64,000 bases of DNA from Streptomyces chryseus (lineage in GTDB: Bacteria > Actinomycetota > Actinomycetes > Streptomycetales > Streptomycetaceae), in contig NZ_BMVO01000001.1 in NCBI RefSeq assembly GCF_014650755.1, forward strand, positions 310,001-374,000. Direction: 5' to 3'. Numbering within the stretch: position 1 is the stretch's first letter; every line of letters starts with the position of its first letter. This document shows positions 8,329-18,067 of the stretch, piece by piece. The position numbers and the translations under genes are program-made. The notes under the pieces are model-generated. The model had not been told where the DNA came from. It did no database searches and saw nothing but the letters and a program-made list of their open reading frames with translations.

Positions 8329-9138
8329 TCAGCTCCGGCCGTGGCGCAGGGCCGGGTGGGCGCCCGCGGCGACCAGGTCGGCGACGGCGCCCTTCGGGTC
8401 GCGGCCGGTGACCAGCGACTCGCCCACGAGCACCGCGTCGGCACCCGCGTTGGCGTAGGCGATGAGGTCGTGCGGGCCGCGGACGCCGGACTCGGCGACC
8501 GTGATGATGCCGGCCGGGACCTCGGGGGCGACGCGCTCGAAAGTGCCGCGGTCGACCTTGAGGGTCTTGAGGTTGCGCGCGTTGATGCCGATGATCTTCG
8601 CGCCGGCCTCGACCGCGCGCTCGACCTCTTCCTCGTCGTGCGCCTCGACCAGCGGCGTGAGCCCGATGGACTCGGCCCGCTCGATCAGGGAGACCAGGGC
8701 CTCCTGCTCCAGGGCGGCGACGATCAGCAGGGCCAGGTCGGCGCCGTACGCCCGCGCCTCCCACAGCTGGTAGGCGGTGACGATGAAGTCCTTGCGCAGC
8801 ACCGGGATGTCGACCTTGGCGCGTACGGCCTCCAGGTCGGCCAGCGAGCCGCCGAAGCGGCGCTGCTCGGTGAGCACGGAGATGACGGCCGCGCCGCCCG
8901 CCTCGTAGTCGGCGGCGAGTCCGGCGGGGTCGGCGATCGCGGCGAGCGCGCCCTTCGACGGGCTGGAGCGCTTGACCTCGCAGATGACCTGGACGCCCTC
9001 GCCGCGCAGAGCGGCGACTCCGTCCTTGGCCGGGGCTGCCTTGGCCGCGCGGTCCTTGAGCTCGTCGAGACTGACGCTTGCCTGCCGCTCCGCGAGGTCG
9101 GCGAGCACGCCTTCGATGATCTCGTCGAGCACACTCAC
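8329..9138 (-). CDS. trpC: Indole-3-glycerol phosphate synthase
   Basis: Converts CdRP (carboxyphenylaminodeoxyribulose phosphate) to indole-3-glycerol phosphate. The 269-residue (beta/alpha)8 protein carries the signature [12 protein letters not shown] (E54, K56), [11 protein letters not shown], the catalytic lysine in [19 protein letters not shown] and AESGVRG. The GTG at 9138 was chosen because a strong Shine-Dalgarno (GGAAGGGGG) stands about 8 nt upstream and the product then has the usual length. It is monofunctional: there is no fused PRA isomerase, consistent with PriA doing that step. First gene of trpC-trpM-trpB-trpA. Confidence 0.96.
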   Translation of the reverse strand: MSVLDEIIEGVLADLAERQASVSLDELKDRAAKAAPAKDGVAALRGEGVQVICEVKRSSPSKGALAAIADPAGLAADYEAGGAAVISVLTEQRRFGGSLADLEAVRAKVDIPVLRKDFIVTAYQLWEARAYGADLALLIVAALEQEALVSLIERAESIGLTPLVEAHDEEEVERAVEAGAKIIGINARNLKTLKVDRGTFERVAPEVPAGIITVAESGVRGPHDLIAYANAGADAVLVGESLVTGRDPKGAVADLVAAGAHPALRHGRS

Positions 9139-9253
9139 GCGAGCGGCCCCCTTCCGGGAGGGTGATAGTGGACCAGGATCAGCCATACCAATGCTATCCG
9201 CAGAGGGCCTCAGGACTCGCATCGAGCGGCGATCAGTCCCACTACCTGGGACT

Positions 9254-9736
9254 TCACGGAGCGAGCGCCGAGCCGAACGGCAGGTTCCGGACGACGCTGA
9301 ACACCGCCGCCGCAGCGCCGATGCCCCACCACCAGGCAGGCCTGAGGGCGATCCGCATCGGGGCGGCGCGGGTGGCGCGAACCACCCAGACGGCCCACAG
9401 CACCGCGAAGACGCCGTACCCGACGACCGCCATCGCGTTCGCGCCGAGAGCGGCGGCGAGGTCGCCGGTGGCGACCGCGTGGGCGCTGCGCAGGCCGCCG
9501 CAGCCGGGGCAGTAGATGCCGGTGAGCTGGAGGAGCGGGCAGGCCGGGTAGTGGCCGGGTTCGTTGGGGTCGACCGTGCCGACGTACGTGAAGGCCGCCA
9601 GGACGCCTGCCATGGTGGCGGCCGGCGCGGCGAGCCGCCGGGCCAGGGACGCGGGCGCGGGGTCCGGTGAGGGGCGCGGCGAAGGGGCAGGGGCGGGCGA
9701 GGGCACGGTATCCACCCGCCGATTGTCGCCGCTCAT
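9254..9736 (-). CDS. DUF2752 membrane protein
   Basis: A 160-residue membrane protein of the DUF2752 family, function unknown. The recognisable core is [19 protein letters not shown] followed by a short helix ([19 protein letters not shown]), where the cysteines could bind metal. There are about three membrane segments after a Pro/Ala/Ser-rich N-terminus of 45 residues. It lies directly upstream of trpC on the same strand, 115 nt away, so it may share regulation with tryptophan synthesis, though the family is also found away from trp genes. The start chosen is ATG at 9736; GTG a few codons later is possible. Confidence 0.75.
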   Translation of the reverse strand: MSGDNRRVDTVPSPAPAPSPRPSPDPAPASLARRLAAPAATMAGVLAAFTYVGTVDPNEPGHYPACPLLQLTGIYCPGCGGLRSAHAVATGDLAAALGANAMAVVGYGVFAVLWAVWVVRATRAAPMRIALRPAWWWGIGAAAAVFSVVRNLPFGSALAP

Positions 9737-9742
9737 GAGGAA

Positions 9743-9769
9743 AGGCGCAGCCCGTCGGGGGCTGCGCCT
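9743..9769 (-). terminator. Terminator after the hisI-trpE-membrane-protein unit
   Basis: A perfect 11-bp stem (AGGCGCAGCCC with GGGCTGCGCCT) and a 5-nt loop. On the minus strand it is followed by TTTCC, giving a partial U-tract. It separates the HGxxPAAW gene from the DUF2752 gene. Confidence 0.7.
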
Positions 9770-9845
9770 CGCATCACGGGCGCGTCGCACGGCGTCGCGA
9801 CCACCTCGGCACCCGGCCGGAGCCGGGCCGGAAGCCGCAGAACGG

Positions 9846-10112
9846 TCAGCGGACCTGGACCTGGCTGTGCGGCTGGGCGCGGCCGGCCTCTTCGCGGGCG
9901 CGGCGCATCTCGTCCGACTCCTTGGCCATGCCGAGGCCGGCGGCCTTCATGACCATGCCGACGACGCCACCGATCAGGATCACGACGATTCCCGCCCAGA
10001 AGCCGAGCGGGCTGGCGAGCACCGTGAAGGCACCCGAAATGCAGAAACCGATGAAGGCGATGGTGACACCGGTCCAGGCGGCCGGGGTGTGTCCGTGGCT
10101 GCTGCCCGCCAT
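9846..10112 (-). CDS. HGxxPAAW family small membrane protein
   Basis: An 88-residue protein carrying the family-naming motif at residues 6-13 (HGHTPAAW), two membrane helices (about 14-35 and 40-62) and a charged cytosolic tail. The family is confined largely to actinobacteria and its function is not known. The ATG at 10112 is chosen over an upstream one because GAGGAG lies 6-11 nt before it. It follows trpE and the TIGR02234 membrane protein on the same strand, 105 nt from the latter, so these two membrane proteins are natural suspects for a role linked to tryptophan or anthranilate. Confidence 0.8.
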   Translation of the reverse strand: MAGSSHGHTPAAWTGVTIAFIGFCISGAFTVLASPLGFWAGIVVILIGGVVGMVMKAAGLGMAKESDEMRRAREEAGRAQPHSQVQVR

Positions 10113-10217
10113 GAGTTGCTCCTCGTTGCTGTTGCTCTGTGGTGAGGTGATGAGTCCGTGAGTCGTGTGCTCGTCGCTCATTGTCCCGCACGACGACCGG
10201 CGGCGTGATCTCGGGGG

Positions 10218-10880
10218 TCACACGTCGCGCGTCGGGTCCTCGCCCCGGTCCAGTGCCTTCCAGAGGTCCTCGGGCCGGTCCGGGTCGGGCGCGGCGGGCG
10301 CCTTGCGCGTCCGGGGGCTGCCGTCGCGCTCGTAACGGCCCGACATGGAGGGCCACCTCCGGCCGCACCAGAGCGCGAGCAGGCCCGCCACCAGGATCAG
10401 CAGTCCGCCGACGGCGGTCGCGTACGGCCAGGCGGTGTGCGTGAGGGAGCCGGCCGTCGCGGCGGCGTCGCCGGTCATCTTCGCGGCCTTCTCGTCGAGC
10501 GCCGTGCCGCCGGACGCGCCGAGGAGGGCCGTGACGGCGGCGCCCGCGCCGCTCAGCGCGAGCAGCCCGGCGACCAGCAGGCGGCCCGCCCGGCGGACGG
10601 CGAAGACGGCGACGAGCGCGGCGAGGCCCACGACGGCCAGGGCCGCGGGCGCGCCGGTGACGTCCTGCCCCTCGACGGCCAGCGGGAACGCGCCGCCGGG
10701 CACCGCGGCCGCGCCCTCGGCCCAGGTCCGGCCCGAGGCGAGGAGCACGACGGCGGCGCCCAGGGCGCCGAGCAGCAGCGCGGCGGCGAGACTGCGGCGG
10801 CCGCCCGTGGAGGCGGCCGGCGCGCTCTCGCTGCGCGGAAGCGGTACAGGTGCGGGGGATGCGGCAGTCACGTACTCCAC
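10218..10880 (-). CDS. Trp-operon-associated membrane protein (TIGR02234 / Trp_oprn_chp)
   Basis: A 220-residue membrane protein of the family named for its constant presence next to trp genes in actinobacteria. Visible features are a helix at about 30-48, a periplasmic segment with SGRTWAEG, two further helices, then a fourth helix (about 155-172) and a basic tail ending in the hallmark DLWKALDRGEDPT. GTG at 10880 starts the protein; another GTG lies three codons later. It follows trpE by 23 nt, so it is surely cotranscribed. Function is unknown; a transporter accessory or sensor role would be only a guess. Confidence 0.85.
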   Translation of the reverse strand: MEYVTAASPAPVPLPRSESAPAASTGGRRSLAAALLLGALGAAVVLLASGRTWAEGAAAVPGGAFPLAVEGQDVTGAPAALAVVGLAALVAVFAVRRAGRLLVAGLLALSGAGAAVTALLGASGGTALDEKAAKMTGDAAATAGSLTHTAWPYATAVGGLLILVAGLLALWCGRRWPSMSGRYERDGSPRTRKAPAAPDPDRPEDLWKALDRGEDPTRDV

Positions 10881-10903
10881 TATCCCTTACGTCCTGTTCC
10901 CGC

Positions 10904-12382
10904 TCAGAGGCGGTTCGCCGTGTGCACCGCGCGCAGCACGGCGGCGGCCTTGTTGCGGCACTCCGTGTCCTCGGCGACGGGGTCGGAGTCGGCCACCACG
11001 CCGGCCCCGGCCTGCACGTACGCCGTGCCGTCGCGGAGCAGGGCGGTCCGGATGGCGATGGCGGTGTCGGAGTCGCCGGCGAAGTCGAGGTAGCCGACGC
11101 AGCCGCCGTACAGGCCGCGCCGCGACGGCTCCAGCTCCTCGATGATCTGCATGGCGCGCGGCTTGGGCGCCCCGGACAGCGTTCCGGCGGGGAAGCAGGC
11201 GGTCAGCACGTCGAAGGCGCTTTGGCCCGGGGCGACGCGGCCGGTCACGGTCGACACGATGTGCATGACGTGGGAGTACCGCTCGACGGACATGAAGTCG
11301 ACGACCTCGACGCTGCCGGGCTCGCAGACCCGGCCGAGGTCATTGCGGCCGAGGTCGACGAGCATCAGGTGCTCGGCGCGCTCCTTCGGGTCGGCGAGCA
11401 GCTCGTCGGCGAGGGCCTGGTCCTCCTGCGGCGTGGCGCCGCGGTGGCGGGTGCCGGCGATCGGGTGCACCATCGCGCGCCCGTCCTCGACCTTGACCAG
11501 CGCCTCGGGGCTGGAGCCCACGACGTCGAAGCCTTCGAAGCGGAAGAGGTACATGTACGGCGAGGGGTTGGTGGCGCGCAGGACCCGGTAGACGTCCAGC
11601 GCGCTCGCCGCGCAGGGCGTCTCGAAGCGCTGGGACGGCACGACCTGGAACGCCTCGCCGGCGCGGATCCGCTCCTTGATGTCGTCGACGGCCGCCTGGT
11701 ACGCCTCGCCGCCCCACAGGGCGGTGTACGGCGGCAGGGCGGACGGCGGCAGGGCGGCGGGCGCGGTCGGCACGGCCCGGCTGAGGTCGGCCTCCATCGC
11801 GTCGAGCCGGGCGACGGCGTCGGCGTACGCCTCGTCGACGCCGGTGTCCAGGTCGTTGTGGTTGATCGCGTTGGCGATCAGCAGGACCGAGCCGTCCCAG
11901 TGGTCGAGGACGGCGAGGTCCGAGGTGAGCAGCATGGTCAGCTCGGGCAGTCGCAGATCGTCGCGCCCGTGCTCGCCGATCTTCTCCAGGCGGCGTACGA
12001 CGTCGTACCCGAGGTAGCCGACCATCCCGCCGGTGAACGGCGGCAGGCCGCCCGCGAGGTCGCGCGGGGTGTGCAGGGCCTCGATGGTGGCGCGCAGCGC
12101 GTCGAGCGGGTCGCCGTCCACGGGTACGCCGACGGGCGGCGTCCCGAGCCAGTGCGCCTGCCCGTCGCGGGCGGTGAGGGTGGCGGCGCTGCGTACGCCG
12201 ACGAAGGAGTAGCGGGACCAGGAGCGGCCGTTCTCGGCGGACTCCAGGAGGAAGGTGCCCCGGCGTTCCGCGGCCAGCTTGCGGTAGAGGCCGACCGGGG
12301 TGTCGCCGTCCGCGAGGAGCCTGCGGCTGACGGGGATGACACGCCGGTCGACGGCCAGCTTGCGGAAGGTCTCGATGTCCAT
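10904..12382 (-). CDS. trpE: Anthranilate synthase component I
   Basis: Makes anthranilate from chorismate with glutamine- or ammonia-derived nitrogen, the committed step of tryptophan synthesis. The 492-residue protein shows the tryptophan-binding motif LLES-x10-S (LLES at 45-48, S59), which marks feedback inhibition, and the chorismate-binding core with [36 protein letters not shown] and [11 protein letters not shown]. No glutaminase domain is fused, so TrpG must be encoded elsewhere. The ATG is 11 nt after the hisI stop with AAGG about 9 nt upstream. I searched the short hisI-trpE gap and found no room for a leader peptide or attenuator, so control here is likely by feedback or at hisI. 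Confidence 0.96.
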   Translation of the reverse strand: MDIETFRKLAVDRRVIPVSRRLLADGDTPVGLYRKLAAERRGTFLLESAENGRSWSRYSFVGVRSAATLTARDGQAHWLGTPPVGVPVDGDPLDALRATIEALHTPRDLAGGLPPFTGGMVGYLGYDVVRRLEKIGEHGRDDLRLPELTMLLTSDLAVLDHWDGSVLLIANAINHNDLDTGVDEAYADAVARLDAMEADLSRAVPTAPAALPPSALPPYTALWGGEAYQAAVDDIKERIRAGEAFQVVPSQRFETPCAASALDVYRVLRATNPSPYMYLFRFEGFDVVGSSPEALVKVEDGRAMVHPIAGTRHRGATPQEDQALADELLADPKERAEHLMLVDLGRNDLGRVCEPGSVEVVDFMSVERYSHVMHIVSTVTGRVAPGQSAFDVLTACFPAGTLSGAPKPRAMQIIEELEPSRRGLYGGCVGYLDFAGDSDTAIAIRTALLRDGTAYVQAGAGVVADSDPVAEDTECRNKAAAVLRAVHTANRL

Positions 12383-12393
12383 GGCCGGTGACC

Positions 12394-12762
12394 TTACTGC
12401 GCGAGCGGGAGGAGGACGTCGGAGTCGAAGCAGGTGCGGTCGCCGGTGTGGCAGGCGGCGCCGACCTGGTCCACCTTGACGAGCACGGTGTCGGCGTCGC
12501 AGTCCAGCGCGACGGACATGACGTGCTGGAAGTGCCCGGACGTGTCGCCCTTGACCCAGTACTCCTGACGGCTGCGCGACCAGTACGTGCAGCGGCCCGT
12601 GGTGAGGGTCCGGTGGAGCGCCTCGTCGTCCATCCAGCCGAGCATGAGCACCTCGCCGGTGTCGTACTGCTGGGCGATGGCCGGGACCAGGCCGTCGGCG
12701 CTGCGCTTGAGGCGGGCGGCGACGGCGGGATCGAGGCTGCTGGGTCGGGGCGAACTGGTCAT
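12394..12762 (-). CDS. hisI: Phosphoribosyl-AMP cyclohydrolase
   Basis: Opens the purine ring of phosphoribosyl-AMP in histidine synthesis. The 122-residue protein is the cyclohydrolase domain alone, without the PRA-PH (HisE) domain. It carries [29 protein letters not shown], the Mg site in LDCDADTV and zinc cysteines in DCD and [12 protein letters not shown]. The start at 12762 ([12 protein letters not shown]) matches my memory of Streptomyces orthologues; an ATG three codons upstream is possible, and neither has a strong Shine-Dalgarno. Placed ahead of trpE, it joins the histidine and tryptophan pathways in one transcript. It is divergent from the isomerase-like gene across 104 nt. Confidence 0.95.
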   Translation of the reverse strand: MTSSPRPSSLDPAVAARLKRSADGLVPAIAQQYDTGEVLMLGWMDDEALHRTLTTGRCTYWSRSRQEYWVKGDTSGHFQHVMSVALDCDADTVLVKVDQVGAACHTGDRTCFDSDVLLPLAQ

Positions 12763-12866
12763 GTCCGCCATTGTGCCGCGCCCGCGGGCCGTGACATCCA
12801 CGCCGTCCGGTCATTGGACGCGCGGCGCCGTGGCCCTGACGGAGCAACGGCCGTACCCTGGCCGTC

Positions 12867-13505
12867 ATGTCGACCCATGCCAAGCGCGAACGACTCCTCC
12901 TCGCCGACCTGCTGGAGGCGGCCGGACCGGGCGCCCCGACGCTGTGCGACGGCTGGACCACCCGGGAACTCGCCGCACATCTGGTGGTGCGCGAGCGCCG
13001 CGCGGACGCGGCGGGCGGAATAGTGCTGGCGGCCCTGAAGAGCCGGCTGGAGCGGGTTCAGGCGGAGTTCGCCGCGAAGCCGTACGAGGAGTTGATCCAG
13101 CTCATCCGTACGGGCCCGCCGCGCATGTCCCCGTACTCCCTCAAGCAGCTCGACGAGGCGGCGAACACCGTCGAGTTCTACGTCCATGCCGAGGACGTCC
13201 GGCGGGCGCAGCCCGACTGGACGCCGCGCGAGCTCGACGCGGTCTTCGCGAACGCCCTGTGGTCGCGGATCGAGAAGGCGGCGCGGGTGCTCGGCCGCAA
13301 GGCGCCGGTGGGGGTGGTGCTGCGTCGGCCGGACGGTCAGACGGCGGTGGCCCATCGCGGGACGCCGGTGGTGACGGTCACGGGCGAGCCGGGCGAGCTG
13401 GTGCTGTTCGCCTTCGGCCGGCAGGAGGCGGCGCAGGTCGAGATGGAGGGCGACAAGGACGCCATCGAGCGCCTGCGCGACGCGAAGCTCGGCATCGCGA
13501 TGTAG
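12867..13505 (+). CDS. TIGR03085 family metal-binding protein (mycothiol-dependent maleylpyruvate isomerase superfamily)
   Basis: A 212-residue protein of the DinB/MDMPI superfamily, actinobacterial metalloenzymes of which some use mycothiol. The N-terminal half has [12 protein letters not shown] (H38) and the second motif [12 protein letters not shown] (E103, H107); H38 with the ExxxH pair fits the metal triad of that superfamily. The second half is an SCP2-like domain. The actual reaction is unknown. A likely -10 (TACCCT) ends 6 nt before the ATG, so the mRNA may be nearly leaderless. It is the only plus-strand gene inside the his/trp block. Confidence 0.8.
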   Translation: MSTHAKRERLLLADLLEAAGPGAPTLCDGWTTRELAAHLVVRERRADAAGGIVLAALKSRLERVQAEFAAKPYEELIQLIRTGPPRMSPYSLKQLDEAANTVEFYVHAEDVRRAQPDWTPRELDAVFANALWSRIEKAARVLGRKAPVGVVLRRPDGQTAVAHRGTPVVTVTGEPGELVLFAFGRQEAAQVEMEGDKDAIERLRDAKLGIAM

Positions 13506-13522
13506 CGAAGCAGCTCACTCAC

Positions 13523-13572
13523 GCCGCAGGGCCCGGACGCGACCCCGAGGGGCGGTGTCCAGGCCCTGCGGC
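13523..13572. terminator. Bidirectional hairpin between the isomerase-like gene and hisF
   Basis: A 16-bp stem (starting GCCGCAGGGCC) with one A-C mismatch and an 18-nt loop, located between two convergent genes. It should end both transcripts. Confidence 0.65.
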
Positions 13573-13609
13573 ATGGGGAGGAGCGGGTGCCCGGCCGGGC
13601 CGGCGGCCG

Positions 13610-14365
13610 CTAGCGGACCGGGTGGCCCGCCTCGCGCAGGGCGTCCTTGACCTGGGAGATGCGCAGGTCGCCGAAGTGGAAGACCGACGCGGCCAGCACC
13701 GCGTCCGCGCCCGCCGCGACGGCCGGCGGGAAGTGGGCGAGGCCGCCCGCGCCACCGGAGGCGATGACCGGCACCGTGACGTGCTTGCGCACCGCCGCGA
13801 TCATCTCCGTGTCGTAGCCGTCCTTGGTGCCGTCGGCGTCCATGGAGTTGAGCAGGATCTCGCCCGCCCCCAGCTCGGCCGCCCGGTGCGCCCACTCGAC
13901 CGCGTCGATGCCGGCGGACTTGCGGCCGCCGTGCGTGGTGACCTCGAAGGAGCCGGACTCCGTACGGCGGGCGTCGACCGACAGCACCAGCACCTGCCGG
14001 CCGAAGCGCTCCGCGATCTCGCGGATCAGGTCGGGGCGGGCGATGGCGGCGGTGTTGACGCCGACCTTGTCCGCGCCGGCCCGCAGCAGCTTGTCGACGT
14101 CGTCGGCGGTGCGTACGCCGCCGCCGACCGTCAGCGGGATGAAGACCTGCTCGGCGGTACGGCGCACCACGTCGTACGTCGTCTCCCGGTTGCCGGACGA
14201 CGCGGTGATGTCGAGGAACGTCAGCTCGTCGGCGCCCTCCGCGTCGTACAGCTTCGCCATCTCGACGGGGTCGCCGGCGTCGCGCAGGTTCTGGAAGTTG
14301 ACGCCCTTGACGACCCTGCCGTTGTCGACGTCCAGGCAGGGGATCACTCGGACCGCGAGGGTCAT
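13610..14365 (-). CDS. hisF: Imidazole glycerol phosphate synthase, cyclase subunit
   Basis: Uses ammonia channelled from HisH to form imidazole glycerol phosphate and AICAR from PRFAR. The 251-residue barrel has the first catalytic Asp in IPCLDVDNG (D12), [16 protein letters not shown], the phosphate loop LTVGGGVRT, the second catalytic Asp in LSVDARR and the second phosphate loop ASGGAGG. A strong Shine-Dalgarno (GAGGAGG) stands 10 nt upstream, and the ATG overlaps the ridA stop by 4 bases. Last gene of the hisD operon. Confidence 0.97.
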   Translation of the reverse strand: MTLAVRVIPCLDVDNGRVVKGVNFQNLRDAGDPVEMAKLYDAEGADELTFLDITASSGNRETTYDVVRRTAEQVFIPLTVGGGVRTADDVDKLLRAGADKVGVNTAAIARPDLIREIAERFGRQVLVLSVDARRTESGSFEVTTHGGRKSAGIDAVEWAHRAAELGAGEILLNSMDADGTKDGYDTEMIAAVRKHVTVPVIASGGAGGLAHFPPAVAAGADAVLAASVFHFGDLRISQVKDALREAGHPVR

Positions 14366-14784
14366 GATGCCTGACCTCCTCGGTCTGCTCGGTAGGCCTC
14401 GATCTCGATCTCGACGACCAGGCTCGGGTCGACGAATCCGGAGACGATGATCATCGACGCCGCCGGGCGGACGTCGTCGAACAGCTCCTTGTGGGCGCGG
14501 CCGACATCGTCGACGTCCCGGGCGTGCGTGATGTACATGCGGGTGCGTACGACGTCCTCCCGGCCGAGGCCGAGCTCCTCCAGCGCGCCGAAGGCGACGT
14601 TGAAGGCGGTGACGGTCTGGTCGTACGGCGCACCGCCGCTGATGACGCCGTCGACGACCGACGTACACCCCGACACGAGGACCAGCCCGTTCGGCAGCTC
14701 CACCGCGCGGGAGTAGCCGAACTGCTCCTCCCAGGGGGCGCCGGTCGAGACCTTGCGTACGGAACCGGAGGAGGACACCGTCAT
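14362..14784 (-). CDS. RidA family protein (reactive intermediate deaminase-like)
   Basis: A 140-residue RidA/YjgF-type trimeric protein; characterised members hydrolyse reactive enamine/imine intermediates such as 2-aminoacrylate. Seen: [19 protein letters not shown] at the start, [24 protein letters not shown] with the substrate-binding Arg, and [20 protein letters not shown] ending the core. The canonical P-x-x-R-x-x-x-x-V region appears as PAASMIIV, where the usual arginine is not obvious, so this may be a RidA subfamily with another substrate. It is embedded between priA and hisF with 4-base overlaps on both sides, so it is tightly coupled to histidine synthesis. Confidence 0.85.
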   Translation of the reverse strand: MTVSSSGSVRKVSTGAPWEEQFGYSRAVELPNGLVLVSGCTSVVDGVISGGAPYDQTVTAFNVAFGALEELGLGREDVVRTRMYITHARDVDDVGRAHKELFDDVRPAASMIIVSGFVDPSLVVEIEIEAYRADRGGQAS

Positions 14785-15521
14785 GCGGACACCGCCGCCA
14801 GCGCCTCTTCCAGGGTGAACGCCTTGGCGTACAGCGCCTTGCCGACGATCGCGCCCTCGACGCCCTGGGGTACGAGCGAGGCGATCGCCCGCAGGTCGTC
14901 CAGGGAGGAGACGCCGCCGGAGGCGACGACGGGCTTGTCGGTGGCGGCGCAGACGTTCTTCAGGAGCTCCAGGTTCGGGCCCTGGAGCGTGCCGTCCTTG
15001 GCGATGTCGGTGACGACGTACCGCGCGCAGCCCTCGGAGTCGAGGCGCGCCAGCGTCTCGTAGAGGTCGCCGCCGTCGCGGGTCCAGCCCCGGCCGCGCA
15101 GCGTCGTGCCGCGCACGTCCAGGCCGACGGCGATCTTGTCGCCGTACTCCGCGATGACCTTGGCGACCCACTCGGGGGTCTCCAGCGCGGCGGTGCCGAG
15201 GTTGACGCGCCTGCAGCCGGTGGCGAGCGCCGCCGCGAGCGAGGCGTCGTCGCGGATGCCGCCGGACAGCTCGACCTTGATGTCCATGGAGCGGGCGACC
15301 TCGGCGATGCGCTCCCGGTTGTCACCGGTGCCGAACGCCGCGTCGAGGTCGACGAGGTGCAGCCACTCGGCGCCCGCCTGCTGCCAGGCCAGTGCGGCCT
15401 GGAGCGGGTCGCCGTACGACGTCTCCGAGCCGGACTCGCCATGGACGAGGCGCACGGCCTGGCCGTCGCGGACGTCGACGGCGGGGAGGAGTTCGAGCTT
15501 CGCGGTGTTCGCGGAGGACAT
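14781..15521 (-). CDS. priA: Bifunctional ProFAR / phosphoribosylanthranilate isomerase PriA
   Basis: One barrel that performs both the HisA step (ProFAR isomerisation) and the TrpF step (PRA isomerisation), as established for Streptomyces and Mycobacterium. The 246-residue protein has the start motif [20 protein letters not shown], with catalytic Asp16 and the substrate arginine at 24, the phosphate loop ELSGGIRDD, and the second catalytic Asp in [14 protein letters not shown]. That dual use is inferred from the lineage and from the lack of any trpF-like gene near trpC. A plain HisA cannot be excluded by eye. Overlaps hisH by one base and ridA by four. Confidence 0.92.
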   Translation of the reverse strand: MSSANTAKLELLPAVDVRDGQAVRLVHGESGSETSYGDPLQAALAWQQAGAEWLHLVDLDAAFGTGDNRERIAEVARSMDIKVELSGGIRDDASLAAALATGCRRVNLGTAALETPEWVAKVIAEYGDKIAVGLDVRGTTLRGRGWTRDGGDLYETLARLDSEGCARYVVTDIAKDGTLQGPNLELLKNVCAATDKPVVASGGVSSLDDLRAIASLVPQGVEGAIVGKALYAKAFTLEEALAAVSA

Positions 15522-16162
15522 CAGAGGGTTCCGATCCAGTTGGTCAGCAGCTGGGCGCCGGCGTCGCCGGACTTCTCGGGGTGGAACTGGGTGGCCCACA
15601 GCGCGCCGTTCTCGACGGCCGCCACGAAGGGCTCGCCGTGCGTGCTCCACGTGACCTTCGGCGCGCGGATCTTGGCGTTGGTGACTTCCAGGCTCCAGTC
15701 GTGCACGGCGTACGAGTGCACGAAGTAGTAGCGGGTGTCGGCGTCGAGACCGGCGAACAGCTCGCTGTCCTGCGGTGCCTGGACGGTGTTCCAGCCCATG
15801 TGCGGGACGACCGGCGCCTGGAGCGGTCCGACCGTGCCGGGCCACTCGTCGAGACCTTCGGTCTCCACGCCGTGCTCGATGCCGCGCTCGAAGAGGATCT
15901 GCATGCCGACGCAGATGCCCATGACCGGGCGGCCGCCGGAGAGCCTGCGGCCGACGACCCAGTCGCCGCGCGCCTCGCGCAGGCCCTGCATGCAGGCGGA
16001 GAAGGCGCCGACGCCGGGGACGAGCAGTCCGTCGGCGTTCATGGCCCGGTCGAAGTCACGGGTGATCTCGACGTCCGCGCCGACGTGGGCCAGGGCCCGC
16101 TCGGCGGACCGGACGTTGCCGAAGCCGTAGTCGAAGACGACGACCTTCTTCTTGTCACTCAT
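15521..16162 (-). CDS. hisH: Imidazole glycerol phosphate synthase, glutamine amidotransferase subunit
   Basis: Supplies ammonia from glutamine to HisF. The 213-residue class I amidotransferase has the catalytic triad in [12 protein letters not shown] (C84) and [10 protein letters not shown] (H194, E196), plus the oxyanion strand LLVPGVGAF. The ATG overlaps the stop of the small membrane ORF; the TGA shares one base with the priA start (TGATG). Confidence 0.97.
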   Translation of the reverse strand: MSDKKKVVVFDYGFGNVRSAERALAHVGADVEITRDFDRAMNADGLLVPGVGAFSACMQGLREARGDWVVGRRLSGGRPVMGICVGMQILFERGIEHGVETEGLDEWPGTVGPLQAPVVPHMGWNTVQAPQDSELFAGLDADTRYYFVHSYAVHDWSLEVTNAKIRAPKVTWSTHGEPFVAAVENGALWATQFHPEKSGDAGAQLLTNWIGTL

Positions 16163-16326
16163 TCCCAGAGTCCTTGAATTCGCATGACACCGGCGACCAG
16201 GCACATCACGGCGCCGATGCCGAGCAGCACGATGACGCCCTTGGGCAGCTGCTGCTTCCAGAAGGAGTACACACCACCGAGGAGGAAGAGCCCGACGACG
16301 ATGAGGATGGTGGACAGGCCCGTCAC
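16159..16326 (-). CDS. Conserved small membrane ORF in the histidine operon (55 aa)
   Basis: A 55-residue protein with two membrane helices (about residues 3-17 and 27-47) joined by a short polar loop FWKQQLPKG. Its GTG start overlaps the hisB stop (GTGA) and its stop overlaps the hisH start (ATGA), so it is translated as part of the operon rather than being filler. It has no motif I recognise and no known function. Length and two-helix layout could suit a modulator or membrane tether for the neighbouring enzymes, but that is speculation. Confidence 0.75.
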   Translation of the reverse strand: MTGLSTILIVVGLFLLGGVYSFWKQQLPKGVIVLLGIGAVMCLVAGVMRIQGLWE

Positions 16327-16916
16327 AGTGCGCCCTTGGTCGAGGGGAGGATGCCGGCCGCGCGCGGGTCGTGCTCGGACGCGTACCGCAGGGCACGGGC
16401 CAGGGCCTTGAACTGGCACTCCACGATGTGGTGCGCGTTGCGCCCGTACGGGACGTGCACGTGCAGGGCGATCTGGGCCTGCGCGACGAAGGACTCCAGG
16501 ATGTGCCGGGTCATCGTCGTGTCGTACTCGCCGATCATCGGCGCCATCTTCTCGGGCTCGGTGTGCACGAGGTACGGGCGGCCGGAGAGGTCGACGGTGA
16601 CCTGGGCGAGCGACTCGTCCAGCGGCACCGTGCAGTTGCCGAAGCGGTAGATGCCGACCTTGTCGCCGAGGGCCTGCTTGAAGGCGGCGCCGAGCGCGAG
16701 GGCGGTGTCCTCGATCGTGTGGTGCGAGTCGATGTGCAGGTCGCCGTCGGTCTTCACGGTGAGGTCGAAGAGGCCGTGGCGGCCGAGCTGGTCGAGCATG
16801 TGGTCGTAGAAGCCGACGCCTGTCGACACATCGACCTTGCCGGTGCCGTCGAGGTCTATCTCGACGAGGACCGAGGTCTCCTTGGTGGTGCGCTCGACGC
16901 GTCCTACGCGGCTCAT
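16323..16916 (-). CDS. hisB: Imidazoleglycerol-phosphate dehydratase
   Basis: Dehydrates imidazole glycerol phosphate to imidazole acetol phosphate. The 197-residue monofunctional enzyme (no histidinol-phosphatase domain) has the manganese-site motifs [23 protein letters not shown], and in the second half [17 protein letters not shown]. Its ATG overlaps the hisC stop (ATGA). Histidinol-phosphate phosphatase must be encoded elsewhere. Confidence 0.97.
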   Translation of the reverse strand: MSRVGRVERTTKETSVLVEIDLDGTGKVDVSTGVGFYDHMLDQLGRHGLFDLTVKTDGDLHIDSHHTIEDTALALGAAFKQALGDKVGIYRFGNCTVPLDESLAQVTVDLSGRPYLVHTEPEKMAPMIGEYDTTMTRHILESFVAQAQIALHVHVPYGRNAHHIVECQFKALARALRYASEHDPRAAGILPSTKGAL

Positions 16917-18067
16917 GAGCTGTGCTCCTTCGGGGGTGTGGGGGTGTCCCCCACATGACTCAGTAGTGCGCGTACCGCATCGAGGAACGCGTCGTTCTCT
17001 TCGGGGGTGCCGGCGGTGACCCGCAGCCAGCCCGGTACGCCGTTGTCACGGACCAGGACGCCCTGGTCGAGGATCCGCTGCCACGCCTCGTGCGAGCCTG
17101 CCGCACCGTCGAACCGGCCGAACTGGACGAAGTTCGCGTCCGAGTCCGTCACCTCGAAGCCGATGGCACGCAGCTCGGTGACCAGGCGGTCCCGCTCGGT
17201 CTTGAGCTGCTCGACATACCCCAGCAGCGTATCGGTGTGTTCGAGCGCGGCGAGCGCGGTGGCCTGGGTGACGGACGACAGGTGGTACGGCAGGCGCACC
17301 AGCTGTACGGCGTCGACCACGGCGGGGTCGGCCGCGAGGTAGCCCAGGCGCAGTCCGGCGGCGCCGAAGGCCTTGGACATGGTGCGGGAGAGCACCATGT
17401 GGGGCCGGCCCTCGATGAGCGGCAGCAGGGACGGGTGGTGGCTGAACTCGCCGTACGCCTCGTCGACGACCACCAGGGACGGCTTGGCCGCCTGGGCCGC
17501 TTCGTACAGCGCGAGGACGGTGTCGGCTCCGACGGCGGTGCCGGTGGGGTTGTTGGGCGAGGTGATGAAGACGACGTCGGGGCGGTGCTCGGCTACGGCC
17601 CGCACGGCCGCGTCGACGTCGATGGTGAAGTCCTCGTGGCGCGGCCCGGAGATCCAGCCGGTGCCGGTGCCGCGCGAGATGAGGCCGTGCATCGAGTACG
17701 ACGGCTCGAAGCCGATCGCGGTGCGGCCCGGGCCGCCGAAGGTCTGGAGCAGCTGCTGGATGACCTCGTTGGAGCCGTTGGCCGCCCAGACGCCCTCCAT
17801 GGTCACCTCGTACCCGGCGGTGCGGGTGAGGTAGCGGGCCAGCTCGGTGCGCAGCTCGACCGCGTCCCGGTCCGGGTAGCGGTTGAGCTCGCGGGCCGCG
17901 TCGCGCACCCGCTCCGCGATGCGCTCGACGAGCGCCTCGGGCAGCGGGTACGGGTTCTCGTTGGTGTTGAGGCGCACGGGCACGTCGAGCTGCGGGGCGC
18001 CGTACGGGGACTTGCCGCGCAGCTCGTCGCGGACGGGCAGATCGTCGATGCGGATGCTGCGGGTCAT
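16913..18067 (-). CDS. hisC: Histidinol-phosphate aminotransferase
   Basis: PLP enzyme making histidinol phosphate from imidazole acetol phosphate and glutamate. The 384-residue class I/II aminotransferase has [30 protein letters not shown] (Asn binding PLP), VVDEAYGEF with the PLP Asp, and the Schiff-base lysine in SRTMSKAFG (K232) followed by GLRLGY. The ATG overlaps the hisD stop by 4 bases. Confidence 0.96.
   Translation of the reverse strand: MTRSIRIDDLPVRDELRGKSPYGAPQLDVPVRLNTNENPYPLPEALVERIAERVRDAARELNRYPDRDAVELRTELARYLTRTAGYEVTMEGVWAANGSNEVIQQLLQTFGGPGRTAIGFEPSYSMHGLISRGTGTGWISGPRHEDFTIDVDAAVRAVAEHRPDVVFITSPNNPTGTAVGADTVLALYEAAQAAKPSLVVVDEAYGEFSHHPSLLPLIEGRPHMVLSRTMSKAFGAAGLRLGYLAADPAVVDAVQLVRLPYHLSSVTQATALAALEHTDTLLGYVEQLKTERDRLVTELRAIGFEVTDSDANFVQFGRFDGAAGSHEAWQRILDQGVLVRDNGVPGWLRVTAGTPEENDAFLDAVRALLSHVGDTPTPPKEHSS

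Noticed and set aside
9139..9253. A trp attenuator upstream of trpC
   Set aside because: I found short inverted words (GATAG/CTATC) but no Trp-rich leader ORF and no terminator-like stem.
12383..12393. A trp leader peptide or attenuator before trpE
   Set aside because: Only 11 nt separate the hisI stop from trpE, with no room for a leader ORF or alternative hairpins.
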